From CBDCAS01 sp965214015 (GTDB lineage Bacteria; Pseudomonadota; Gammaproteobacteria; Coxiellales; Coxiellaceae), in assembly GCA_965214015.1 (NCBI GenBank), contig CBDCAS010000020.1, forward strand, positions 201,754 to 265,753: DNA of 64,000 nt. Direction: 5' to 3'. Positions within the stretch are counted from its first letter, which is position 1; each line of letters starts with the position of its first letter. The translations under genes and the position numbers were made by a program. Of this stretch, positions 45,362-53,917 are shown in pieces. Below the pieces are notes generated by a model. The model did not search any database, had not been told where the DNA came from, and saw only the letters and a list, made by a program, of their open reading frames with translations.

Positions 45362-46915
45362 GAAAAAAGCCTCATTAACTATAACAAAAACAATCTTTAT
45401 AAATAATATTTTATTTATAATAGAGAAGTTTCTAGAAAAATTTACTGTTCAAAAATGTTCCAATATTTTTGACTTTACTTTCCCTATTAAATTAAGAGAA
45501 AAGATGGATATTCTGCTCAATTACTAATGTTTGATTAAAGACATAATAAAAATACAACATGGGCTAAAGTATCATTTATCTTTTTTAATTGTTTAATTAT
45601 TGAAACTTGTGGTAAATATAAGTTTTTATCTCACTAAAATATAAGATTAATACTATAGACACTATGGTTAGTGTGGAACATCAAAAAATAATAAAAGAGA
45701 CAACTTACAATGAATAAAAAAATACTGCTCCACCTTGCTATATTTTTTATAGGGTATTATTTTAATCGTTTTTTTTCCGAGAATGCACTTATTAAGGAAA
45801 TGCGTTTAAAGGGTTTTTCTGACCAGGAGATTAACTATGTTAAGCAACTTGACTTTACTCTAAAAAACGAACCCTTCACTAATTTTTTACTTATTCTATA
45901 TAAAGCTAAATTATTAACACCTGATAATTTTTCTTTGCTTAAAAAACTTCCCAATAAGAATATTAATGAAATTATGAGGGCTGCTTATACACTATTAGAA
46001 AAAGGCCTTTTAACGCAAAAGGAGTTTGATTTTTTAGTGCAGCCAGAGCATCAAGGGATTTTCTATCAGAATGATCAAAATTTTCTCACTCTTAATATTT
46101 CCATAGTGTTTGTTTTGTATAACTTAGATATTTTGGAATTTAAGATACTAGATCCTATTTTCTTACTGTCCGATCAATTTAAACGTAATTTTATGCTTCT
46201 GCTAACACAATTATGCAAAAAAACTGTTACTACTATCTCTGTTGATGATATTCAATGCTTGATTAAGTATTCTAATATTTTTGAATCTGCAGAAGTTTCA
46301 GAATATATTGCTAATTTACCCTTCGAATTGAACTTACATATTAGCCTTTTTCGAGCTCTTATTGATACTTTTAAAGAATATGACGAAAATAGTACTTTTT
46401 ATATACAGTTTAATCACCTGATTGAGCATAATCAAGAATATACAATGTTAAATAATTTTTATAACATAGAAAGAAATACTCCGAGTCAGACAACACATAC
46501 AAGAAGTGTACATAATAGTGTTTCTCAGTCAGCTAAGACCCTACAGAAATACTATGGTGAGAATCAAGATATAATTAATGAAAGTAGAGCTATAATAGTG
46601 AAAGAAATTCAGGCGTGTCGTCTGGATGAGAGTGATTTTCAAAAGAAGGCAGCACTTCGAGCATTAAATAATCTAGATTCTTACCAAGAATATCAAGACC
46701 CTGATTCAAAGCTTTCCATTGATCAATTATTCTCCTTGATATGTTGTGTACTGTGCGAAAACACAAAAAATAACTCGCAGGAACGATCCGATGCTATAAA
46801 GCGGTTAGTCTTTTCGCTTTATGATATTAGGCGAGAATATAATCAAGACAAAGCACACAGAGATGATTTAAAAGAAGATGCTCCTATGTGCGCTAGTGGT
46901 GCCTTTAACAAGTTA

Positions 46916-47941
46916 TAGCGCCATCCTATAGAGTTTAGCGTTCAAGATGAGTATAATGTCGCTCTTTAGGATCAAAAAATGCCAGCAGCTTATCCACTAG
47001 AACTACGGCAACGAGCCGTTTCCCATTATCGAAAAGGTGGGAGTACGCAACTTGAAACAGCTGAACTATTCAAAATTGGCATAGCGACGTTACGTATTTA
47101 TTTGCGTCGTGATGAACAAAATGATTTAGCCCCCAAACCTTATCAACGTGGTAGAAAGCCTGTCATATCAGGAAATCACCTGCAAAAAATTGAGAGTTGG
47201 GTAACGGATAAACCTGATATTCGAGTTAAGCATCTGTGTAAAAAATATAAGCACTATTACAAAAAAACGGTGAGTCAATCGATGATGTCTCGCGCTTTAA
47301 AAACATTAGCGATAACGCGAAAAAAGAAAAGTCTTTTTGCACAGGAGCAGTTACGTCCGGACGTCGAAAAAAAAGACAGGCGCACATAAAAAAATATAAG
47401 GACGTTGACCCAGAACGCCTGATTTTTATTGATGAAATGGGGGCTTACCTGAATATGGTGCTCAATTATGCACGTGCGCCAATCGGACAACGCGTGCATA
47501 TGCCGAAGCCATTTAATCGTGGTATGAAACTTTCGGTCATTGGTGCAATATCAACAGCACGCGTTGAAGCTTCATTGTATGGACCATGGGCAACTGATGG
47601 CGATATCTTTTATCATTTCATTGCTCACGATTTATGCCCAATATTACAGCCGCATCATATTGTTTTACTTGATAATGTCGGCTTTCATAAGACTCAGCGT
47701 GTACAGGATGCAATACATGCTACAGGTGCGAGTATCGATTTCTTGCCCCCGTACTCACCTGATTTTAATCCCATTGAAATGGCTTGGTCTTTTGTTAAGA
47801 ATATTTTACAAGAAATAGAAGCTAGAACTTTGGCGTCGTTTCAAAAGGCACTTAAGTATGCATTAGAAAAAATTACTGAAAACAAATTGCTTGGATGGTT
47901 TCAACATGCTGGTTACCGATCGACTCAATAGGATGGCACTA
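46916..47941 (+). mobile_element. IS630-family insertion sequence
   Basis: The ends TAGCGCCATCCTAT (from 46916) and ATAGGATGGCACTA (to 47941) form an imperfect inverted repeat, and TA flanks both sides (46914-46915 and 47942-47943), the target duplication typical of IS630/Tc1-mariner elements. Length is 1026 bp, with one transposase in two frames. Confidence 0.9.
46979..47931 (+). CDS. IS630-family transposase in two overlapping frames
   Basis: The first frame (46979-47389) holds the helix-turn-helix DNA-binding part (YPLELRQRAVSHYRKGG, TAELFKIGIATLRIYLRRDE). The second (in another frame to 47931) holds the DDE domain: D in LIFIDEMGAY, D in HIVLLDNVGFHKT and E in SPDFNPIEMAWSFVK. The switch falls near a run of eight A (47367-47374, in CGAAAAAAAAGAC). 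Such runs allow programmed slippage in IS630 elements, so this may be a working frameshift rather than decay. The joined protein would be about 317 residues. Confidence 0.8.
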
Positions 47942-48468
47942 TAATGGAGGCAGTTGTAGGTATCGTTCCAGAAGTTTCTATCCAAGTGATTAACAAGTCT
48001 GCAGCGTCTGGAAAACTACCTTGTCTCACTCAAGAAGTGATGATGCGTCATATTCAATCATTTAGGGTACCAAAGAATGCTTATGAATATTTACAACGTA
48101 TTGATTGTTTAAAACGTATTGAGTATGAAGGCTTAGGTTTTTTATTAAATCATACGCTTCAGTGTGAAATTGAAGACAAGCTATTTGATGAGTATGGTAG
48201 CTGTTACGAAGGGAAAAATGACCATCAGTTTAAAGCATTAATTGCTGAGAGTAAAAATGTTGTTTTGGCTCCCTGCTATTTAATCCAATTGTATAAAACA
48301 CTGTCTTTTAGTCCAGGAATATTAGATGATTCGTTAGGAGTCCAGTTTCAGGATCTGCAATTTTTTTCCGAAAGAAAATTATTGATTAAAAATCGACATC
48401 ATTCTAATAAGCAACAAAGAGAATATGATAAACACTATGGTTTATTAGTACTTCCAGGTGCCAAATGA

Positions 48469-48756
48469 TAGGTCATAATAAACAAAAAAGCTCGTGAGAG
48501 TCTGATCATATGGAATGGATAAGCGCCAAGGTTTTACAACAGATATAAATGATCTTTTTTAAGATAATTCAAGTTTAATTTGTTTTAGTGTGAAGCTATT
48601 GATGCTTTAAAGTTAGTTTTTTATTGCAATTTAGGGGTTGGAAAAGGAATGTTGCAATTAGGCTATGTAAGAGGATATTGGCATCTGATTTGACAGTTGC
48701 TAGAAGCTAACCTACTATTCCTATCCTAAATAGCATAATTAATATGAGTATGAGCG
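48469..48756. other. Gap upstream of rpmH
   Basis: About 290 bp of AT-rich sequence with no gene seen apart from the rpmH promoter at its end. I saw no perfect DnaA box here, unlike the gap at 45.1-45.7 kb. Confidence 0.5.
48690..48718 (+). promoter_or_regulatory. rpmH operon promoter
   Basis: A perfect -35 TTGACA (48690-48695) is followed after 17 bp by TACTAT (48713-48718), 38 bp before the rpmH start. This should drive rpmH-rnpA-yidD-yidC and perhaps the whole run to parB. Confidence 0.7.
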
Positions 48757-48891
48757 ATGAAAAGAACGTATCAACCCAGTAAGATTAAGCGAAAACGTAC
48801 GCATGGATTTCGAGCCAGAATGAAAACACGCGGAGGACGACTGGTGATAAAGCGACGTCGTGCTAGGGGTCGTAAGCGCTTAAGTGCCTAG
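48757..48891 (+). CDS. rpmH: 50S ribosomal protein L34
   Basis: The 44-residue protein MKRTYQPSKIKRKRTHGFRA ... KRLSA is an unmistakable L34, small and very basic. It overlaps rnpA by 8 bp, the conserved rpmH-rnpA arrangement that usually marks the origin neighbourhood. Confidence 0.98.
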   Translation: MKRTYQPSKIKRKRTHGFRARMKTRGGRLVIKRRRARGRKRLSA

Positions 48892-49231
48892 AAGTTTCTC
48901 TTTTACTCTAAATCAACGTATTCGGAAACGGGTTGATTTTCAATGTGTTTTTCGTAGAGAGAGGCGTTTATATAGTCCTTACTATATAATGTACTATCAC
49001 TCTAACAAATTGAAACATTCTCGTATGGGTGTCATTGTAAGCAAGCGAAGTGTGTTTCATGCGGTTCAACGAAGTCGGGTAAAAAGGATAGTTCGAGAAG
49101 TATTTCGTTTACAGCAAGCCCAATTAGGAGCGGTTGATGTTGTGTTGGTAGCTCGAAAAAAAGCCAGTATGGCGAAAAAAGAAGAACTTAAGCGATGTTT
49201 AGAACAGTTATTTGTAAAATTGAGGCCTTAA
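48884..49231 (+). CDS. rnpA: Ribonuclease P protein component
   Basis: 115 residues from a GTG start that overlaps the rpmH stop region. It has the conserved FTLNQRIRKRVDFQCVF start and the RNR-type motif RSRVKRIVREVFR. It binds the RNase P RNA and aids 5' processing of tRNA precursors. It overlaps yidD by 37 bp. Confidence 0.96.
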   Translation: MPRSFSFTLNQRIRKRVDFQCVFRRERRLYSPYYIMYYHSNKLKHSRMGVIVSKRSVFHAVQRSRVKRIVREVFRLQQAQLGAVDVVLVARKKASMAKKEELKRCLEQLFVKLRP

Positions 49232-49440
49232 TTTTAACCGCTCTTATTTTTTTTATTCGCGTTTACCAAGTTTTTGTAAGTGCTTGGACAAAAAAGTGCT
49301 GTCGATATTATCCTACTTGTTCTGATTATGCCAAAGAAGTATTGCAAAAACATGGGCTAGTACGGGGGCTGTACTTTACCCTTCGCCGTCTGTTACGCTG
49401 TCATCCTTTTTATTCGGGTGGTTATGATCCTGTTCCTTAA
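49195..49440 (+). CDS. yidD: Membrane protein insertion efficiency factor
   Basis: 81 residues with the YidD signature: hydrophobic start then CCRYYPTCSDYAKEVLQKHG and LLRCHPFYSGGYDPVP. It helps YidC-dependent insertion at the inner membrane. It begins inside rnpA and is followed by yidC after 17 bp, the standard order. Confidence 0.96.
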   Translation: MFRTVICKIEALILTALIFFIRVYQVFVSAWTKKCCRYYPTCSDYAKEVLQKHGLVRGLYFTLRRLLRCHPFYSGGYDPVP

Positions 49441-49457
49441 AGAGAGAATAAGAACGT

Positions 49458-51152
49458 ATGGACATTAAGAAAATTCTAATTTATTTTGCTACAGCCCTGT
49501 TAGGTATGCTGATTTGGATCACATGGCAGAAAGATTATCCACCCGGCAATGTTAAAAAGGTACGTAGTGATGTCTCTGTTCAGCAGCACTCTTCCACCTT
49601 AGACAGTTTTAAACCACCAAGCTTCCAGAGCCAATCTAGTAAAAAAAACACCGCTTTAGCATCGCCAAAAATGTCGTTAAACCAGGTATCGACGACAGAG
49701 GTTAATGCTATTTCTATTAATACTGATGTACTGCAGCTTAAAATTAGCAGTGCAGGAGGTAATATTGTTGAGGTTAAGCTGCCTGTCTATCCTGTGTCTA
49801 TTAAACAGAGAAATACCCCTATTCGAATTTTATCCAATGAACCTTCGCAGCTTTATGTAGCTCAATCCGGTATTACAGCGATTGATCAAAATAAGCTTAT
49901 TTATACGGCGGCGCAAAAAAATTATTCTTTTAAACCAGATCAAAACAAATTAGTAGTCCACTTAGAAGCAAAGACAAAATCAGGCTTGTTAGTGACTAAA
50001 ACTTTCACGTTAAATCGAGGAAGTTATGCCATTAATCAGCGAATCACCGTGATTAATAAAGGAGGTCAGAAGTGGCAAGGAAGCTTTTTTAGCCAAATAA
50101 CACGAAAAAATACCACTCCTTCGCATTTGTATAGTCGCTCTTATAACGGTGCTGCCTTATCCAGTCACGATAGTCCTTATCAGAAATTTTCATTTAAAAG
50201 TATGAGTGAGCAAAATATTAGCCAAAATATAGAAGGAGGCTGGCTTGCTATGCAACAGCCTTATTTTTTGACTGCATGGGTTCCAGAGGTCAATATTGAA
50301 AATCACTATTACAGTCGAATGTTTGGTAATGGTGAAAAAGGTCATGGAAACGTATTTATTTTAGGTTATGTAGGTTCAGAAGTTTCCTTACTTCCTGGAA
50401 AATCAGCAAGCAGTTCGTCCACTTTATATGTAGGCCCTGAGCTAGAAGATCAGCTCAAAGCAGTGGCTCATGGGCTTGATCTAACGATTGATTATGGGTG
50501 GCTTTGGTTCTTATCGAAACCTATTTTTTATGTAATGTCCTTTATTAACCAGATAGTGGGTAATTGGGGCTGGTCCATTGTTTTAATTACTTTACTGATT
50601 AAACTGATTTTTTATCCGCTGTCCGCAAAGAGTTATCAATCGATGGCAAAAATGCGTGAGATCGCCCCTCGTCTCCAAGCGTTACGTGAACGTTATCAGG
50701 GCGATAAACAAGCATTAGGCAAAGCGACTATGGAGTTTTATAAGCGTGAAAAGGTGAGTCCGGCTGGAGGATGTTTGCCGATGCTCATACAAATTCCAGT
50801 ATTTATCGCTTTGTATTATGTTTTAATTGAGAGTGTTCAGTTAAGGCAGGCACCTTTTGTATTTTGGATTCAGGATCTATCCACTCAGGATCCTTATCAT
50901 GTGTTGCCTATCTTGATGTCAGCAAGTATGTTTTTTCAGCAAAAACTAAGCCCACCACCGCCAGATCCAACTCAAGCAAAGATGATGATGTTTTTGCCCG
51001 TTGTCTTTCTTTTTGTCTTTTGGTCCTTTCCGTCAGGTTTGGTTCTCTACTGGCTGACTAACAATATCTTGTCGATATTACAGCAGTGGTATGTTATGAA
51101 AACGTTCGACCCAAAACAAAAGAGCCAGAATAATAAACAGAAAAAAAGCTAA
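49458..51152 (+). CDS. yidC: Membrane protein insertase
   Basis: 564 residues with the gram-negative YidC plan: N-terminal membrane segment (IYFATALLGMLIWITW), a large periplasmic beta-domain, then the conserved hydrophobic insertase core (GWSIVLITLLIKLIFYPLSAKS, SPAGGCLPMLIQIPVFIALY and FWSFPSGLVLYWLTNNILSI) and a basic tail. The charged residue in the groove is probably Lys in LLIKLIF rather than Arg. It inserts and folds inner-membrane proteins. AGAGAG precedes the ATG. Confidence 0.98.
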   Translation: MDIKKILIYFATALLGMLIWITWQKDYPPGNVKKVRSDVSVQQHSSTLDSFKPPSFQSQSSKKNTALASPKMSLNQVSTTEVNAISINTDVLQLKISSAGGNIVEVKLPVYPVSIKQRNTPIRILSNEPSQLYVAQSGITAIDQNKLIYTAAQKNYSFKPDQNKLVVHLEAKTKSGLLVTKTFTLNRGSYAINQRITVINKGGQKWQGSFFSQITRKNTTPSHLYSRSYNGAALSSHDSPYQKFSFKSMSEQNISQNIEGGWLAMQQPYFLTAWVPEVNIENHYYSRMFGNGEKGHGNVFILGYVGSEVSLLPGKSASSSSTLYVGPELEDQLKAVAHGLDLTIDYGWLWFLSKPIFYVMSFINQIVGNWGWSIVLITLLIKLIFYPLSAKSYQSMAKMREIAPRLQALRERYQGDKQALGKATMEFYKREKVSPAGGCLPMLIQIPVFIALYYVLIESVQLRQAPFVFWIQDLSTQDPYHVLPILMSASMFFQQKLSPPPPDPTQAKMMMFLPVVFLFVFWSFPSGLVLYWLTNNILSILQQWYVMKTFDPKQKSQNNKQKKS

Positions 51153-51155
51153 GCT

Positions 51156-52484
51156 ATGGGAGCGACTATAGCCGCTATTGCAACACCTCTTGGTCGAGGC
51201 GGGGTGGGCATCGTTAGAATTTCTGGCTCTAAATCTTCATTTATCGCACAAGCCCTGCTAGGCCAATGTCCACAGCCACGCACTGCTGTATTTTCTAGAT
51301 TTAAAAATGCTAAGGGTGATGTTCTTGATCAAGGTATTGCCTTATTTTTTAAAGCACCCCACTCGTTTACAGGTGAAGATATTCTCGAGCTGCAAGGTCA
51401 TGGGGGGCCTCTTGTTATGGATCAATTACTAAAAGCAGTAATTCAACGGGGTGCACGTTTAGCGCGACCAGGTGAATTTTCCCAAAGAGCATTTTTGAAT
51501 GGTAAATTAGATTTATCTCAAGCAGAAGCAGTTGCTGATTTAATTAATGCAGGTTCGGAAAAAGCACTCCGCTCAGCTATGCAGTCTTTGCAAGGCGTCT
51601 TTTCTAAAAAAATTTCAGTTTTATTAGAACAACTGACTCGATTACGAGTTCTAGTGGAGGCTGCCATTGATTTTTCAGAAGAAGAAATCAATTTTATAGA
51701 AGAAAGTACTATTATTTCTGATCTTGAGCATTTGTTGGAGCAGCTTAAAGCTATTAAAAGTTCAGCCAAACAAGGCGTTTTATTACAAGAAGGTTTAAAG
51801 GTGGTTATCGCTGGAAAGCCAAATGTGGGTAAGTCAAGCTTGTTAAATGTCTTAACAGAACGTGATAGTGCGATTGTGACTGATATTCCAGGCACCACAC
51901 GTGATAGGGTAGAGGAATCGATTCAAATTGATGGTTTACCAATTCATATTATTGATACAGCAGGTATTCATGATACTTCCGATATCGTAGAGCAAGAAGG
52001 GGTTCGTCGAGCACAGGAGGCTATCCATCAAGCCGATTTGGTGTTGTGGGTAGAAGATATTTCCAATGAGTTAGAAGAAAGAAAGCTTATTTTTAGCTCG
52101 CATAGACCTATGTTAATTGTTAGGAATAAAATTGATTTGTTGGCTCAAAAGCCACGTGTTTATGAGAATAAAAATGAAACGACTCTCTATCTCTCTGTGA
52201 AAACAGGAGAAGGTTTAGATTTATTACGTCACTATTTAAAGAAGTTTTGTGAATTTGAAGACAATGAAGGCAGCTTTATGGCGCGTCGTCGTCATCTTGA
52301 TGCCCTAGAACGCTGTTGTTTATTGATTCAACAAGGCTTAGTTCAGATTCAACAACAGCAGGCATTGGAGCTATTGGCAGAAGAATTGCGGGGTGCGCAA
52401 AACGCTTTATCTGAGATCACAGGGCAATTTACAACAGATGATTTATTAGGTGAAATTTTTTCTACATTTTGTATTGGCAAATGA
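51156..52484 (+). CDS. mnmE: tRNA-modification GTPase
   Basis: 442 residues. The N-terminal TrmE domain begins TIAAIATPLGRGGVGIVRISG. The G domain is inserted into a helical domain and has GKPNVGKSSLLN, DIPGTTRD and DTAGIHDTSD. The C-terminus FCIGK carries the catalytic Cys motif (C-I/L-G-K). With MnmG it installs (carboxymethyl)aminomethyl on wobble U34 of tRNA. It starts 3 bp after yidC and its stop overlaps the next ATG. Confidence 0.98.
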   Translation: MGATIAAIATPLGRGGVGIVRISGSKSSFIAQALLGQCPQPRTAVFSRFKNAKGDVLDQGIALFFKAPHSFTGEDILELQGHGGPLVMDQLLKAVIQRGARLARPGEFSQRAFLNGKLDLSQAEAVADLINAGSEKALRSAMQSLQGVFSKKISVLLEQLTRLRVLVEAAIDFSEEEINFIEESTIISDLEHLLEQLKAIKSSAKQGVLLQEGLKVVIAGKPNVGKSSLLNVLTERDSAIVTDIPGTTRDRVEESIQIDGLPIHIIDTAGIHDTSDIVEQEGVRRAQEAIHQADLVLWVEDISNELEERKLIFSSHRPMLIVRNKIDLLAQKPRVYENKNETTLYLSVKTGEGLDLLRHYLKKFCEFEDNEGSFMARRRHLDALERCCLLIQQGLVQIQQQQALELLAEELRGAQNALSEITGQFTTDDLLGEIFSTFCIGK

Positions 52485-53917
52485 TTTCAATAAAACCACA
52501 GTTACTCAAATTCTACATTATTTTGGCGCTCATAAGTTTATTTTCTACATTATGGCTTCCTTATGTTGGAGAAGAAGCGGTCTATACCATAAGTTCTTAT
52601 GAAATGTGGTTTCACCATAATTATTGGGTAAATACCTTATATGGTGTTTTCTATGGTCGGCCGCCTTTATTGAACTGGTGTATTATTCTAATTGCAAAAG
52701 CGATAGGTTGGTCGCATGTATTGATTGCCTCACGTTTAGTGAGTGCTCTATCAACCACTTTAGTGGCACTGGGTGTGTATTGGTTTATGCATCGTTTAGT
52801 AAAAAGCACATATTTTGCTCTTACTTGTTCAGCAGTGTACTTGACTGGTGATCTACTTTTGTTTCGCGGTTGGTTAGCCTACTCTGATCCACTATTAGCC
52901 TTGTGCGTTTTTTTTTCTATTGCTTTTTTATGGCTAAGTGTTGAAGAGCAACGTCGCTATTTTTTAATACTAAGTAGTGTTTTTTTGAGTGCTGGTTTTT
53001 TAGTAAAAGCATTATCGCCTTATTGGTTTTATGGTTTGTCCGGTTTTGTATTGTTAATTTTTCATAAAAACCGTCAATTTATTGTTCAACCTGTTTCAAT
53101 AGTTATTTACATAATTGCTTTATCTTTTCCTTTTATATGGAATCTTTATGCCGATCCGCGTTATTTACCAGCGATGTGGTCTGAAGTTATCAATACTGCG
53201 TTTGCGCCCACTTTGAGCCAATATCTTTATCAAGTTGTGATTGTGCAACCAGGATTGTTGTTAATACGGCTTGCACCTATTAGCCTTATTATTCTTTTCT
53301 ATTATTTTAAACAAGTAAAATATCAGTTAAAGATTGATTACTGCAGTTTTGCAAAAATTGCTTTTTGGATTGCTTTTCTCAATTTTGCAGTGTGTTGGTT
53401 TGCACCTCGTTGGCCTGAAGCACGTTATTACATGCCCGTTTTCCCTTTTATGGCCATTTGTATGGCCTATGTTATTTGGAATCTGAATATTAAGAGTTCT
53501 CAAATGCTTGCTTTTTCTTTACTGTTGGTTTTATTAGTGAAATGTGTATTAGTTGGCTATTCCTACTATCGTTATAATTATTTAGAGCCAGATTACCAGA
53601 GAGAAGCAGCAGATATTCTGAGCAAAGTTAGCAGTGCTCCGTTAACAGCCGATATACAGACCCTAGAATCTGCCCCTGTAGAAAAAGTAGCGATCTATCT
53701 CAACTTGTTACGTTTTCCTCAACAACCTTTGCAAGTTGCCCCGGGTATTAAGCAGAAAAAAAAGATCCCTGTCTATCATTGTTTTGCTAAAGATCAATGC
53801 AATGGTATTTATGTGATTGGTCAACTTCCTACTGCTATAGATCGAATCGTGAAAAAATACTCGAAAGGGCGCACACAGGTTGATTTGTGGTATAGACATT
53901 GGAACGAGAAATCATGA
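52481..53917 (+). CDS. Membrane glycosyltransferase, ArnT/PMT-like (478 aa)
   Basis: The ATG at 52481 overlaps the mnmE stop (ATGA). The protein is a multi-pass membrane enzyme of GT-C type: an acidic loop near the first segment (PYVGEEAVYTISSYEMW) as in the PMT/ArnT catalytic loop, then FYGRPPLLNW, SRLVSALSTTLVALGVYWFM, RGWLAYSDPLLALCVFFS and FAPRWPEARYYMPVFPFMA. Such enzymes move a sugar from a polyprenyl-phosphate carrier to lipid A or another acceptor in the periplasm. The substrate cannot be told. It is translationally locked between mnmE and mnmG, where most gammaproteobacteria have no such gene. Confidence 0.85.
   Translation: MISIKPQLLKFYIILALISLFSTLWLPYVGEEAVYTISSYEMWFHHNYWVNTLYGVFYGRPPLLNWCIILIAKAIGWSHVLIASRLVSALSTTLVALGVYWFMHRLVKSTYFALTCSAVYLTGDLLLFRGWLAYSDPLLALCVFFSIAFLWLSVEEQRRYFLILSSVFLSAGFLVKALSPYWFYGLSGFVLLIFHKNRQFIVQPVSIVIYIIALSFPFIWNLYADPRYLPAMWSEVINTAFAPTLSQYLYQVVIVQPGLLLIRLAPISLIILFYYFKQVKYQLKIDYCSFAKIAFWIAFLNFAVCWFAPRWPEARYYMPVFPFMAICMAYVIWNLNIKSSQMLAFSLLLVLLVKCVLVGYSYYRYNYLEPDYQREAADILSKVSSAPLTADIQTLESAPVEKVAIYLNLLRFPQQPLQVAPGIKQKKKIPVYHCFAKDQCNGIYVIGQLPTAIDRIVKKYSKGRTQVDLWYRHWNEKS

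Larger units (their letters stand above)
45079..45709. other. Candidate chromosomal replication origin (oriC)
   Basis: This 631-bp gap has no gene and is very AT-rich. It holds two perfect DnaA boxes in opposite orientation (45164-45172 and 45353-45361), and an AT-only stem-loop (TTATAAATA/TATTTATAA, 45397-45420) that could serve as an unwinding element. It lies near rpmH-rnpA-yidC-mnmE, whose outer side is where gammaproteobacterial oriC usually sits. Sampled base counts show C at or above G on the plus strand in glyQ/glyS to the left and strong G over C in mnmG to the right. dnaA is not beside it. Confidence 0.55.
45710..48468 (+). pseudogene. Hypothetical gene split by an IS630-like element
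   Basis: The first part (45710-46918, 402 aa) starts with a possible membrane anchor (KILLHLAIFFIGYYFNRFF) and is otherwise helical and soluble, ending GAFNKL. The second part (47944-48468) reads MEAVVGIVPEVSIQVINKSA to LLVLPGAK. If the element and one TA are removed, codon TTA (Leu) joins ATG GAG in frame, giving one protein of about 577 residues. No known domain was recognised; the size, composition and lineage would suit a secreted effector, but this is speculation. The first half is still open and could make a truncated protein. Confidence 0.8.

Noticed and set aside
49537..49545. TTATCCACC in yidC
   Set aside because: One mismatch, isolated and inside a coding region.
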